Shown here piece by piece: positions 11,713 through 25,980 of a stretch of DNA of 64,000 nt. The DNA comes from Metallyticus violacea (lineage: Eukaryota > Arthropoda > Insecta > Mantodea > Metallyticidae). The position numbers were made by a program, and so were the translations under genes. Numbering within the stretch: the stretch's first letter is position 1; each line of letters opens with the position of its first letter. The stretch is from positions 180,607,041-180,671,040 of the forward strand of contig CM060846.1 in assembly GCA_030762175.1 (NCBI GenBank), read 5' to 3'. Below the pieces are notes generated by a model. It was not told the origin of the DNA and searched no databases. It saw nothing but the letters and a program-made list of their open reading frames with translations.

Positions 11713-12275
11713 TATTTCAATATACCAGCTGAAGGAATAAAAATCTATTACAGTAGCATTTTTGCTACTATATTAAATTATGGCTTAGGAGTTGGGGGGA
11801 AGGCACGCGAAGTATATATTAGACGCACTTTAAGGAGCTTACAAACCGTTTGTATGGAGATGTACAGTGGCATTTTCCACAATTCTTACAATGTGACTAT
11901 TAGTAATCTTGGATATAAGGTAAATTGATTATATAATCCGCCAAAGAGCAGCCTTTTATTGGCTTAAAACAAAATAACTGAAAAATAACAGATATTATTC
12001 ATCGATATTACGAATGGAATGAAATAAAATAAGGTAGAAGATTTTATGAAATCTACTCATCAATAAGTGAAAGATTATAATTTAAACATATTTAACCCAG
12101 TAAGGGATTAATATCGTATGTAACAGGACTCGGTCCATATTGCTCATACTTGCAAAAATTTAAATTACAAGTCAACAATACGTCTAAGTGTTGTAAAGTG
12201 ATCGATACGCCGGAACATTTTTCATTCGTATGTAAATACCAGTCAATTGTAGCTGAGAAAAGAATGGCTACTTGA
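11713..12275 (+). pseudogene. LINE 1, 3' part: C-terminal zinc-knuckle region
   Basis: Continuation of LINE 1 after the mariner-like insertion. Recognisable blocks are the post-reverse-transcriptase segment (IFATILNYGLGVGG, then RRTLRSLQTV, near 11760), RAAFYWLK near 11950, and the segment VTGLGPYCSYLQKF. The last is followed by a Cys/His motif (KCCKVIDTPEHFSFVC, about 12180-12235), typical of the C-terminus of many insect LINEs. The final open stretch, 12120-12275, ends at a TGA. There are several frame changes. Confidence 0.8.
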
Positions 12276-12319
12276 AGGGAAATACATTTGGAACATCATG
12301 AGAGATGAAGATGATATTA

Positions 12320-12649
12320 CTACTGCTATAGCCTGTGTCATAGCCCCATGTGAGCCTTTGGCTTACCACGAGGACCGCTGCGTTCTCTATCTCCATCACG
12401 TTATATAAGTGGTATGGTGCAGTATTGCAGCAGGGCACGTGATCAGCATACTGCATCCCACCGGTCGCTATATCGCGGCTTACTAGATGGTAGATCGCCA
12501 CCTCTCCATCAGATAGTTTTCCAATTCGCCTCACGAGGCTGGGTGTACCCCGTTCCAGACCTTCCTAACTTCGGAAAATTCCTAAGCAGGTACCGGAAAT
12601 CGAACCGGGGCCTCACTCAGCAACGCTAATCACTAGACAAAGGAGGTCA
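12320..12649 (-). mobile_element. tRNA-derived SINE, family B, copy 1
   Basis: On the minus strand the head reads TAGTGATTAGCGTTGCTGAG and the B-box-like CGGTTCGATTTCCGG. It is followed by a body (GGAAGGTCTGGAACGGGG, ATGCTGATCACGTGCCC) that closely matches the copy at 40699. The 3' limit is unclear. It lies directly downstream of LINE 1. Confidence 0.75.
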
Positions 12650-13620
12650 AAATGATATTAGGGTATTTAAATATTTCACAAATAAAATATAATGTAAAAT
12701 GGCAAAATAGTATGTAAACAATAAATATCAAACATGAGAGAAAATACAACCATCAGAAATCACGTGCTCCTCTAGAAGAACCCAGAAAATCATAGTAATG
12801 CAAGAAAGATATATACAAGAAGAGTAAGTTCAAAAACAAAAAAAGGTGAAGGTTACAAGGTTACCCAAATTGAATCAGAAGAAGGGAATAATGGTAGTTT
12901 TCGGGCGGAAAGAAAGCAGCTGAGTGAAGAAGAAGCTGAACGAGGACAAGAGGAGGTATATATAAGGTATATATGGAAAATATAGAATAAAAGTAAGGAA
13001 CAAACACGAATGACCAAATTAATTCTTGATAAAGAATATACACCTAAAAGTTGAAATGTAGAAATGTAGAAGAAGATGAAGGGAAAAAAAAGAAGAGAAG
13101 GAAACTGCACAGTCAACAGAGCATAGGTATAGCTGCTGCTTGAGATCGACTGCAATCTCATTGTTGTCCAGGTCCTGTTGCCAGGAATTCCGGTGGGGAG
13201 AAGCCCGGATACCGAACATCCGCAGAAATTAAAATTTTAGATTGTAAATTATTTAAAAAATGTAAGTTAAAACTAAATATATCTAAAAAGTGTGTTGATT
13301 GAAATATAATTGAAGTGCACCAGTAAAAATTGTAGTTTTAATTATACATTATAGTTAAAATAGTTTATTATTTGGTTTCTGTACCAGTTTAGTTTTTGAA
13401 GCTTTAATTTTGTTTATTTATAGTATTAACAATGCAGTTTTAAAATCTATAGAATGTAAATGTAATTTAAAATTTATTGATTAATATAAAACAGGAATTT
13501 TTAACATTTTATCTGGAACTTTACGATAGATAGAGAATCAAATTAAAAGAATATTGTAGACATTGCAGGACAAAATAAAATAAATGAACGTGTACAAATT
13601 TCACCACAACATTCCGCTTA
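12650..13620. other. no gene; purine-rich plus strand
   Basis: AT-rich, with a purine-biased plus strand at about 12750-13110. Within it 12841-12980 is open for 47 codons and rich in Glu and Arg (AERKQLSEEEAERGQEE). It may be only compositional. The rest shows nothing recognisable. Confidence 0.4.
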
Positions 13621-13624
13621 TGGC

Positions 13625-13858
13625 CATCACTTTACCTGGTCTTGCAACCATGAAATAATATGAGGAACTGAAATGTGTTGGAATGAGGGAAGAGAAATTC
13701 TAGTAAGTGAGTATGTTTATCTTGGAATTCACCCAAATCACCAGAACGTACAAAACAACACAAGGTCAGGATGGCTGACTCCAAGGTATATGAACCCACG
13801 ACTACCTGAATGCAAGTTCCAAACGTTAGCGCTTGGTCCACTCTGCTCAGTATAAACA
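13625..13858 (-). mobile_element. tRNA-derived SINE, family E, copy 2
   Basis: On the minus strand an A-box-like GCAGAGTGGACCAAGCG and a degenerate B box (GTGGGTTCATATACC) are followed by a body with ACGTTCTGGTGATTTGGG. The head pairs with the copy at 7455-7612. No clear target-site duplication was seen. Confidence 0.5.
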
Positions 13859-14401
13859 TAGATACAGATCTATGCACCTGACGGGTTTTCGGTTTTTGTG
13901 TATGATAAATGTTATTAATGACCTTCTGTTGCTAATACATACTTAAGAAAACGCAGTCAGTATTACTGAGTTAATGTACCTGTTTATGTTTTTGATATGT
14001 CTCTTGTTTTCTTCTGTTATAATAAATGTTATTAACTTTTGCGGCTAATACATACTTATGAAAACTCAGTCAATATTACACTTGTCTTTATGCTGTGTTG
14101 AACAATTTTGTATATAATTTGTGTTTGCTAATAGGGAGTTTAAAAGTTAATTTTTTTAAATTGAATAAAAATTCTAATGTAATTAACAGATTAGATTTCA
14201 TCATAACATGCTTCTAGTGTATAAATTCGCGCTGATAAACGATAGTTCATAGTCAATATCGCCTAAATGTGCTATGTATCCATATATATAATTTTTAAAT
14301 TTATTAAAAATACACGGCACAAAAATTATATATATAATTTAAAGCTTAGTAAAATACACCTAACTATATATAATAAAGAGTATACAATAAAGAATATTAT
14401 A
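13859..14401. other. no gene seen
   Basis: Very AT-rich. A short segment, ATAAATGTTATTAA near 13906 and 14022, occurs twice with similar surroundings (aatacatacttaagaaaacg and aatacatacttatgaaaact), suggesting an old local duplication of about 115 bp offset. Confidence 0.4.
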
Positions 14402-15065
14402 CAAAGTGTGCCAAAAATGTATACACACTTTCACAGTAAATATTTATTTAATATATTTCATATTTAGACCGAAAAACAACAGTAATGTGTAGTATGATGT
14501 TCTGTAAACAGATGTGACTCACATACGTGACAGGTAAATCAACAATGAATTTATGAAGCCAAGATTATTGTATGATGTTCTGTAAACAGATGTGACTCAC
14601 ATTACGTTCTACTAGTGTTGCTAAAACAAAATGGGGCCAAGATTATCCTTTGAACAGCGGAAAGCAATTTTGAAGCGGTAATGGAAAACCAAGAATGTTG
14701 TTGAAGTTTTAAGGAAATGGAGACGAGTGTACAGAACATAACCGCTGTTGGTCTTCTATCTATGGGGAACTCCAGGATGTTGTATAGCGTAGAAAACCAG
14801 CTACATTGGCAACACTTCGGGAAAAAATTGAAACGGCATGTGCTGCAATCGCTGAGGACACTTTCGTAAATGTTGCTCAATCAGGAGTTCAAAGTACTCA
14901 GAAGTATATGGACGCCGATGATGGCCATTTTGAGCAACTGTTGTAAATGTAAAAGTCTAAGATAATTAGTGTTCATCATTTTCTGTTGATACGAATTTAG
15001 TTTTGTAATGTTAACACAGTATATTCTTTGCTTGAAGTGTGCATACATTTTTGGCACCCTCTGTG
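14402..15065 (+). mobile_element. mariner/IS630-like element 2, internally deleted
   Basis: 664 bp flanked by TA (14400-14401 and 15066-15067). Same family as element 1, in opposite orientation. The left 90 bases match the reverse complement of element 1's right end. The transposase start (GPRLSFEQRKAILKR, near 14632) is followed by a stop. A deletion then joins to a YLWG block (near 14757), and the end GHFEQLL sits before the TAA near 14943. The segment TATGATGTTCTGTAAACAGA is duplicated inside (14487 and 14571). No catalytic core remains. Confidence 0.85.
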
Positions 15066-15067
15066 TA

Positions 15068-16622
15068 TATTATTTTACTCGATTTCAAATTGGATCGGAA
15101 CAAATGGAGCCCCAAACATGGCTACTGAAATATTTGTTTATGTTTGTCTATAATATTCAAGGTGTGGTGCTGTTTCAAATATCTACTCCAGCATTTTTTA
15201 TATACATTGCTTCAAGTGTGTTTTGTAAAAGGGTACAGTCTGCTTAAAATATACATTGAGAAGACGCTTTTAGCAGTCTCGGTTTGCAAGTCGGTCGGCC
15301 ATTGGCACGACCTCCAATCTACTGTCGGCATTTTCATGGAGTTTCAAAGTTTCGATGAAGCATTTCGATAGTACATATTAAAAAAAGAAAGTTGATACTC
15401 ACCCTGCGCACAATATATCCTAGAAGAGTTGCCCAAATTATCTGGAACACAAAATTAATATTTTCCTGCGAAAATATAATTTATACATAAATCTTGTGCC
15501 CAATTGAACTCATTTCTTTGCGAACATTCTGTTAGGTTCTTGTAATATGAGATAATTAGTTGCATAAATCTTATATTTCAGTCTTCAATAATTGACAATT
15601 TAAATATTTAGACCTGACGGACGAGCAAGCCACACAACAATGCTTATAATGCCGCGGTCAATTAATATGAAGCTCAAATCAGTTGTGGACGAATTAGCAA
15701 AATGAGGGCATTTTTACCACAGAATCGCCATAGCGCATACTGTAGAAAATTCCATGAGTGCAATATTGGGAGCAAAGCGAATATTTAGCAGCTTTTTCTA
15801 ACTTTATTGTTTCCAACTAAAGAGTGTACTTTTCGGAATACTACTTATAAGAGGCAAATTAAATGTTTTAGTAGTATAGGTTACCCACGTCTCCCTTCTC
15901 TTGTATCTTGAATGCATGTGTCCCTCTTCATCTAAGCATTCCTTAGTTATATACTTTCAGTATAGTTTTGCAAATATGTGAATACATTTGCTCTATATCG
16001 TCTTTTTACAAACATAAGGACTGATATGTATTCCGCTAAATCTAATGCTTTGGCTAAATGTCTAGTTGCATTGTTGCTTTGATTGTATACGGTCTTTTGA
16101 GGAGTATCCAAAACCGGACCATTTAGTTTTTATATTTGTTTTCTTCCATTATTTTACTTCATCTTTTCAACATTGTATTCGGGAATATCTTTAATTTTTT
16201 TTTCCAAAAGGCTTATTGGTAAGCAATTATTGACATTCTCATTTGGTCTCTGTGAATTAGAATAAACGTATATTGCTAATATTATGAAGCGGAATATTCA
16301 GCTTCAACCCTTTAATGATAATGAGGGTCATTGGAAATATTTATCACTTAATTTAGTCAATGATGTGTGTTTCTGTCCGAATAAATAACAGCACCACCTC
16401 TGATATTAATAAACTAATTGAACAGTGTATATATGTAATAGAAAATTAAGAAACTGGCTTAATAAGTGTAAATGGTATAAAAGACTTCACAGTGTGCGAA
16501 ATCTATAATGTTAAGACTGTAAACCAAATTATTTGTGATATTGTGAAACGCCATGTGCCTCGCCCCCTTCCCTGGAGCCCTCGTAAGGTAATCTATTGTA
16601 CATTGTATTATTTTAAGGGGAC
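15068..16622. other. no gene seen
   Basis: AT-rich sequence with short frames that show no motifs. No repeat family was recognised. Confidence 0.45.
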
Positions 16623-16929
16623 AGGTTCGTTGAAACCGCCACGGGTGGCCGAGGTCGTTAAGGCAAGAAATCGTGAGCGGTAGGTCTGGGGTTCGAATCC
16701 CACCAGGACCGTCCTCTCTGACTGAGGCTTTTTCCAGGTTTTCCTCAGTCCTCATAACTGGCAAATGCCGGGGAGGAACCCTAAACTTAGGTCTGGAACG
16801 CTTCCTTTCTTAAAAAAAAATAATTTCCCAATTTATCATTTCATCTCATGCATCATAAGTGTTCCCCGCCTGTGGTGCCTAAGAGTAAAAACGGGCGTTA
16901 AACACTATTAAAAAAAAAGGTTCGTTGAA
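16623..16929 (+). mobile_element. SINE family C, copy 1, complete with 12-bp duplication
   Basis: The body 16635-16917 is flanked by perfect 12-bp duplications (aggttcgttgaa at 16623-16634 and 16918-16929). The head has an A-box-like TGGCCGAGGTCGTTAAGG and the B box GGTTCGAATCCC. The body contains TTTTCCTCAGTCCTCA, CTAAACTTAGGTCTGGAACG and a 3' GCGTTAAACACTATT followed by A8. This is the best reference copy in the window. Confidence 0.93.
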
Positions 16930-18110
16930 GCGAAAAAAACAAGCAGCTAGCTTGCGGAAAAGAAAGCAAGAGAGTCCGTTGTTAGGTGGACCTTTAAAGA
17001 GTTAAATACCCATGTAGAAGGGTAGCCTTATGCAAATATTTCAGAAGATATGATCGAGGAAGTTTTTAGCCATTCAGATGACTAGATTTAGGAGAAAGCT
17101 GCAAGAAGTTTACTGCAGTCAAATCCAAACAGTAGCTTGGCGTCCAAACTGTAAACATTCAAATTCCATAATAAAAGTCCATTTTTGGGGGGCTTAAGTT
17201 AGTGTCAGTTCAGAAACCGCCGGAGTTAGTTGGCTTTTAAAGCTCGAGGTACTTAGTGGAAGTTTAGATTTCGACGAGTACGCTTAAGTTACTTGCAGTT
17301 TAGAATTTACTGCAGTTAAAGTTCAGACCTCGAGTTAATTATTTTAATTCGCGACAAGGCGGCACAGCAGGGTTAAAGTCTACACAGACTTTCTAGTTTG
17401 TAATAAGTGAAAATCGTGCCCGCAGATTGAGAGTTCTAAATATATTTATTTACGTAAAGAGTGTTGTTTAAAGTGTCTATATAAATAAAGAATGGCGGCG
17501 TTAAATTATCAAATCGCTGCGAGTGCACTGTGTCTGGTGGATTCTCCTTTGTTTTTTAAGAAGCAGCGAGTTATCCAGTGAACAACTATCCCGTAGAGGG
17601 TCAGCCTATTAGACAGTCCTAAGCTATCAGAGATAAAGTCCTCAGGCATCTTTCATCCATGAGGCTCTCGGCAAGGCAGTTACAACAGTAGAACATTTTA
17701 ACAAACCGATTCTACACAATTTACTGTTCGACGTCTCTTCAATTAGCCCAGTTAAAATATTCTTTCCCGCTCCCCTCCTCACGATTTAGAATCGAGGAAA
17801 GCTCAAATAGAAGCCTGAGTATAACACCAGGACCGATAGGAACCAAAATTAGTGATTTCAGATGACTAATTTCGGTAGTTACCAACAGATAAGATCTTTA
17901 AGTGGGACGACATCTGGAAGGAACAACAAGACAGCCGATTCAGCAAACATCGGCCCGCTTCACTAATAGACCCCAACCATTACTTCCAAGTACCAAATCA
18001 AATTCTACAAAGCTAATCCAATATAAAATCATTAATTTCCCTCCATTTTATTCGCGATAAATTTGGCATCTACATGTGGGGCCTTTAAATCATTCAGCCT
18101 AATTAATTGA
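16930..18110 (+). other. possible LTR and leader of an LTR retrotransposon
   Basis: The region differs from its flanks: less AT-rich, with a TATATAAATAAAG box at 17478-17490. Near 18062 it ends in TTTGGCATCTACATGTGGGG, which resembles the primer-binding-site/leader layout of LTR elements (TGG... then GTGGGGC). A possible start is TGTTAGG near 16978. No second LTR copy and no gag or pol follow, so this could be a solo LTR or something else. Confidence 0.25.
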
Positions 18111-18842
18111 ACATAAATTAGTTCCCCGCCAATTTTAAAACCAGTTCTAATTGGGCTAATGTTTCTTCGGCATTTATTGAGTGCTCAATGGATTAATAAC
18201 CATTATTTACTAATCATATAACTTTATTAATGATGCCATCCTAATCTGGTATGTTCCAAGTCTTAGGTTCCTGTATTGTGGTTATAACTTCAGTTGTTAC
18301 TATTGGCGGCTTGTATTCGTTTCCTGGTAAATAAGAACATTATTTAGAGAAGTACTGTATACGAATTAGATGTGTGCAAATATAATACTTGTATATTATA
18401 AATGTACTTGATCAAACATTTCTGTATAAATTTGGAATATTTAAAAAAAAATAAACAGAAAAACTATTAATTCAATATCGGTATACTGTATTCTGCAAAA
18501 TATATGTTATACGCAAGATATTGTGTGGTTCTGTATTCATAACATTTTTGATGAAAAGGAATAAGTACTAGTAGAAATAACATTAAAAATATTTCAAATC
18601 AGTATTTCTTCTTATAAATACAGAGGTATCCATTTACAACTTACGAATGTGCAAAATTGAAAGTGAAACAACCTGGCTTATAAGCCGTATGTAACATATA
18701 TGAAAAGAGAGCAGGAAAATTGCATCCGACTAGAGAATAAACAGCCAAGATTCTAGTGACCACGGTTGTATTTCCTTACGGAGTTACTAAAGACGGGAAT
18801 AATTTTCTAAACCATCAAAACTTGGGAATGTTCTTTATAACC
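18111..18842. other. no gene seen
   Basis: AT-rich; nothing recognised. Confidence 0.45.
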
Positions 18843-18857
18843 CCCTTCTTTTAATTT

Positions 18858-19130
18858 GGTCCTGGTGGTGTAGTGGTTACCATACTTGCCTTCTAAACCC
18901 AAGTTCGCGGGTTCAAACCCGGCCACGATCGATGGATTTTTTCGGGCGTAAAAATCTTAAGTATGGCTACCTTCGGAAGTGAAGTAAAGCCGTGGGTCCC
19001 GTGTCGTACATTTACGGCAAGCCTGAAAAAAGAGGTCTCAGAGCAAAATTTGTCGGCCGTTTTACGCCCTGAATAGAATGGGGCGCTGATGACTTGTAAT
19101 GTTAAAGAGCGTCCTTAAATAAACAAAAAA
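18858..19130 (+). mobile_element. SINE family A, copy 1, complete
   Basis: The tRNA-like head has an A box (TGGTGTAGTGGTTACC) and a B box (GGGTTCAAACCC). The body contains AAGTAAAGCCGTGGGTCCCG and AGAGCAAAATTTGTCGGCCG, and the 3' end is TTAAAGAGCGTCCTTAAATA. It is flanked by an 11-bp duplication, cccttctttta, at 18843-18853 and 19131-19141. Confidence 0.93.
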
Positions 19131-19141
19131 CCCTTCTTTTA

Positions 19142-21689
19142 GGGAACAATAAATTTATAACAAATAATAATGTATCACGAATATTAATAAGTACGGTTGC
19201 ATGCTTGTGGTTTAATCGAGTCATGTAAGTGGTTAATACAATCACGGTGCATAGACACTAGAAATTCAATTTCTTGAATTCCTGAGAGAGAATTCATTAA
19301 AAGATGTACAGATGAATTATCAGATTTTTGTCATATGCATATATATGCAACACTTGTAAGCAATATTCATACTTTGGCCTAATTATATCTTCCTTAAGAT
19401 GGGAATACAATTATTTTCCCAGTTCCAAAGGACTATATTTAAATGAAAAGTTTTATTTCGTATATTAGACTGCTTTTATGTAGAATAACAATTAATTTTA
19501 TTTTAGGATTTCAAAAACGTTATGTCTGTTTATGTATAAAAATTAGAACTTAATAATGCATCTTTTACGTGAAACCAATGTGCTATGTTTGCATCCTGTT
19601 ACAGTAATACAGATTAAATTTATACAAAGTTTCAAGGAAAAGAAGAAAAATAAAACAACTTTATATATATAATATTTTAAACCGGTGTTCATTGGTTCCA
19701 AAGTAGTTGATCGAACTTCTGAAAGTAAGGTCATAAATACCAGGAAAGTTTATGAATTAGAAATTGAGAGAGTTGAAACAGGGAATCCCGAGTCATACAG
19801 GTCCCTGCATAAAATTATTGGCCATTTCACATCTAAGAAATAACTTAGAATCACACAAATTGCCACTTGACCCGATAGACTAACCTATACTTTTAATATC
19901 TGTGCATATTAAGCGAGCTGAATTCGAATGGCTCATGTGGCCCTTTAGAACCCCGAATAAGCCTTAGACCTAATCCTTGTTAAGTCGATGATGATGCTAA
20001 TATAATAACAGGACATATTTGAAAAATAAAAGGCCGTGAAGGGGCAATTGCACAACACACGAATAATAGTGGACAGTACAACATTTACTTGGGTTGTATC
20101 ATATATTACGGCACAAAACTACCATTGGATGCCGTATCACTTGGAAATTAACTGCAATCCATTCACCAATCCTGATAAGTTCTTGTATGTAATGCTTGTC
20201 TTGAAAATAAATAAGTGAAATATTGAAAGCAGCTGATAAACGATCAATGCCAAGTACTATTTTTCTCAGCCTGTGAAGAGAAATGGAGTTACTCGAAATA
20301 TGGGTAATTTATTTAAATTTATTACATCTGAACATCTTATATCTATTATTTATATATACAACTTGATTCTCTTAAAAAGAATTCAAATTTGTTGTTACAA
20401 ATCTTGAACGAACAAATGGAAAGCAATGAGATATTCAGGAAACATACTTGCACTTATTTTGAACACATCAAATTGTGGAAGTAGTTGTTACATGGCAGAT
20501 AGCAGTATAGGCACGAAAAAAGGAAAATAAAATAGCATAGAACAACTTGTTTATTTTGCAAACGTATACAGTTACTGACTAGCAGATTTCCAGAATTTGG
20601 CAACCGAAAATCCTCATAAATTTCAGCATTTGCTTCTTTATTCGCAGAAAGTGTGCCATAACTATTGTAAGCCTCATTGTTCTATTTTCATTATGAAAAC
20701 ACAGATCATCGCTGTTTATTTCACAGAATTGGTAAAAAATATTGATGTGCAATAGGTACATTGTTACTTCCAGCAAGATACAGTGACTTGCAAGCATTAT
20801 GTGAGTCAATGGGGGCAATCCACCACAGTTCTTTAGAGGAACAATCAATAAGTTGTGGTCGTCTCAGTTATTTCAAGTTTCGACTTATTATTATATGATT
20901 ACCTTAAAATAGTGAGCCATAACGAAAATTATTGGTTAAATTATACCGACTTTTATTCTGTCACATAATGTCCCTAAGTTGTAATTTAAACAGAAAGTTT
21001 TTATTACTATAAGTCATCCATATTAACGGAAAGCATTTTGTTTTATAAATCATATATGTGAAAGAAGCTATCTTTGTACATTTTCTTTTTATAATGCTAC
21101 ATATATTCTTCAACTTAAAAGTGTTTTAGTGTTGTCGTTAAACTACCGCGAGCCTTTCCTTCTCCCAATAACTACTGGAATGTTCGTTCCTATGAGTGAA
21201 TGTTTGCACCAAATGTTCTAAAATACTTTTTTTAATTTTTATGAAAACTCTATTGACTAAATGGTGACTTACGAGTAACACTTTTGAAAAAAGTGGTAGT
21301 ATATTCGTAAGTTGTCAGCAGTGACTTCCAAGTATGGATGCCCTGTTAGCTAATATTATCAATTTGAAATTATTTTGAAATGAATATTTTTGGTAGTCAC
21401 CCAACGCACATTAGGAGCTATTAACTATTGTTACTTATCTCAGAGCGAAAAAAAAAATAACAATCAATTACTTATAATTTTCAGGTCAATCTTGAAGATA
21501 TGAAAGGTGTGTTATTAAAATGTTCTCCTATGCCTTTCAATACAACTCATTCTTGTAATCTGTCACAAAGTAGCATTTCAGCTGCTTTTATAACCTGCAA
21601 TAATGTTAATTGGTGAAGTTAAAAAAATTTTACATATTATATGAATTAATGATTAATTTTACAGAGGATAATTCAATAAAAATCACTAT
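19142..21689. other. no gene seen
   Basis: About 2.5 kb of AT-rich sequence. Frames such as the 89-codon minus-strand one at 20579-20848 carry no recognisable motif. No repeats were identified. Confidence 0.45.
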
Positions 21690-23390
<1,701 letters not shown>

Positions 23391-24007
23391 ATTAAGGTTA
23401 TTCATATCATTATTAAACGTTAAACAGTACAGGTATGACTTACTTACCTATTTATTTAAGTAATGAACTTTTTGTGTACTATGAAAGGCAGGTGGACCGG
23501 TTCGAAGGTTGCAAAAATATTAGAATGTATATTAATTTGAATAAAATTCATTCATTCATTTAAACTTTTTGTTTGTGCAACTGTATCTGATGCTATGAGT
23601 ATGCTTGTGTAAACACATGTGTTGTTATTGCAACCATATATTCTGTGCTGAAATGATGCTGCTAATACCATTTGAAACAAAAATGATAAAATAATCTCAA
23701 AAATTAAATATATATTTAGAAATGAAAGATTGATGTGCATTATTGCAACACACATTATTAAATTAGTAATTTTCAGCTAGTATTAATAGTTGAATAATTA
23801 GTAATGAGTAATAATTTATAAATAAATTAAATAGTTACAATAATCATTGATATTGTTATTCTACTGCTTTAAATGATCCATTAAATTAAGTGCTGTATTA
23901 TTAGATTATATGATATCACTATCAATGCTATTTTTAATATTACAGGTGTATTTACTATCGTACCTTGTGAATATTCAGCCCTCAACCAAGGAATCATCAA
24001 TTAGTGA

Positions 24008-24052
<45 letters not shown>

Positions 24053-24762
24053 TATAATAATAATAAACAGTAATGGAAATGATAAGATTTACAGTAATAA
24101 CAATATCATAATATTAATAAAATTATGATTGCCTTTTGTATTCTTATTAATAAATTAATTGTACTTAGCCTACACTAGAGCAAAGTCTGAAATGAAATAT
24201 AAAACTGAAAAAACTGCATATAACCGCATCATATATATTTATTTCATTGTTATATTAAAGAATTTTTGAATATTAAATATCATTATATTATTATAATGGA
24301 TATTAATTGTTTAAAGTACTCAATCATCAGTGTTAAATAAGCTAGAATTAAATAATTAAATATGTATAAGGATTTGTGGGCTTAATGTGAGGAGGTTGTA
24401 ACATAACATTGTATCGTATTATTAATTTTGAAGTCATAAAAATGTCGCACTTATGTCGAAATGTCGATTTCTTAATGTCATTCATATATGCTGGATTTAC
24501 GGATATGTGCCTAATGAACGGAACATTGTGGTTGTTGCTGCAATATTTAAAAAACGCAAAATAAATAATTAAAATAATTACAAAGTTATAAGCATATTAA
24601 GAGTATGTTAATAATACATCGTAAAATAATAACTGCAAACTTAGCGTAGGTATTATTGATAGCGGAGGAACATTAATCTAGGAAAGGAAGGTCAAAGGCA
24701 TACAGTATATTTATTGTAAAATGGATGAAAATACAATTTCGAAACCCATATGTTGTTCATTG
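23391..24762. other. no gene seen
   Basis: Very AT-rich; contains an (AAT)n tract at 24009-24065. No coding signal. Confidence 0.5.
24009..24065. repeat. (AAT)n microsatellite
   Basis: About 18 AAT units with one ATT break near 24052. Confidence 0.95.
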
Positions 24763-25303
24763 ATAATGAGAAGGTGTTCAATTGAGTTAATATAACAAAA
24801 TTGGAAAATTATGCTTAAGAAAAAATATCTTCCTCAAATCTACAGTTATACGTAGGCTATACTACAATACTAGATTGTGTAAAGACAAATAAAACGGACC
24901 AAATAAACAAAATACAATAATTAATGAATAGGCAGGAGCGTCTATAGTTCACGAAATTATTTAATATACATCTTAAAGATATCACTGAAATATGGCTGAA
25001 CATTTTAAAATGAGGATTTAAGATAAATTGAAAATAATGAGAAGGTATTCAATTGAGTCAATATCACAAAATTGGAAAATTATGCTTAAGAAAAAATATC
25101 TTCCTCAGATCCACAGTTATACGCAGGCTATACCACAACACTAGATTGTGTAAAGACAAAGGAAAACGGACCAAATAAACAAAATACAATAATTAATAAC
25201 GATAGACAGGAGCGTCTATAGTTCACGACATTATTTAATATACATCTTAAAGACATCAATGAAATATGACTAAACATTTTAAAATGAGGATTTAAGATAA
25301 AAT
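24763..25303. repeat. 271-bp tandem duplication
   Basis: Two adjacent copies, 24763-25033 and 25034-about 25303, differ at only a small share of positions. Shared blocks include aattatgcttaagaaaaaat, tagattgtgtaaagacaaa and caggagcgtctatagttcac. No open frame spans the unit. The high identity suggests a fairly recent duplication. Confidence 0.92.
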
Positions 25304-25544
25304 ATTAACTATTTACTACTTATAGACAATGAAATAGTGTTATTCAATACAGAAAACAATCTTTAAACTGCTGCTAATAAATCAAACCAAATAACTGAAG
25401 TATTCAGTCACAACAAATTAAATTCCAAAGAAAAAAGGACACTAAAATATTACAATATACTCAGAAATTATGGGCAAGTGAACAGTTTTAAATGCATAAT
25501 CTTTGAAATATGAAATCAGAAGAAAAACTGTGTAAAGTTTTTGG

Positions 25545-25980
25545 GTATGAAGAGCCATAAAAAATAGTCCGACAAAAAAAATCATCTGAAGTTTTATGAA
25601 TCATAGCGTTACCGGTACCACTTTACGGCTCAGAAACATAGGCATTGACAGCAGATATCCAAAGGAATCACACTATATCAATAAATGACAGAACTTTTCG
25701 GATGATGTTTCTGCATATAGTAGTAGTAAAATCATTATATGAAGACAGGAACGATGAGTTATGAAACGAATTTCACACGGAAGAAATAAATCAATGTTAA
25801 AACAAACTACTGAAACAGAGGGATGTATCATCTAAATATGATGGGAAAAAATCGACTCCCAAAGATGACATTTCAGTAGGTTCTACAAGGAAGAAGTTGT
25901 GCTCGTCCATAACTACAATGGAGCCAGCAATTTTGTTGGAAATGGTTTCGGTCAATAAACTCACACTGTGCTGTTGATTA
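25545..25980 (+). pseudogene. LINE 3, C-terminal fragment
   Basis: Decayed C-terminal region of an endonuclease/reverse-transcriptase type LINE. Blocks: IALPVPLYGSET (near 25609), LTADIQRN, RTFRMMFLH, SLYEDRNDEL, NKLLKQRDV, and STPKDDISVGSTRKK near 25855. Several stops fall in the main frame. The 3' end trails into GATGATATTGATAT, as in LINEs with short tandem tails. The 5' part is absent. Confidence 0.7.

Noticed and set aside
16459..16764. 101-codon minus-strand frame containing GGIRTPDLPLT
   Set aside because: It is the antisense translation of SINE family C, a common false protein in such genomes.
18858..18932. tRNA gene call
   Set aside because: The A and B boxes belong to SINE family A, whose body continues for 200 more bases with flanking duplications. 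The same applies to the heads of families B, C and E.
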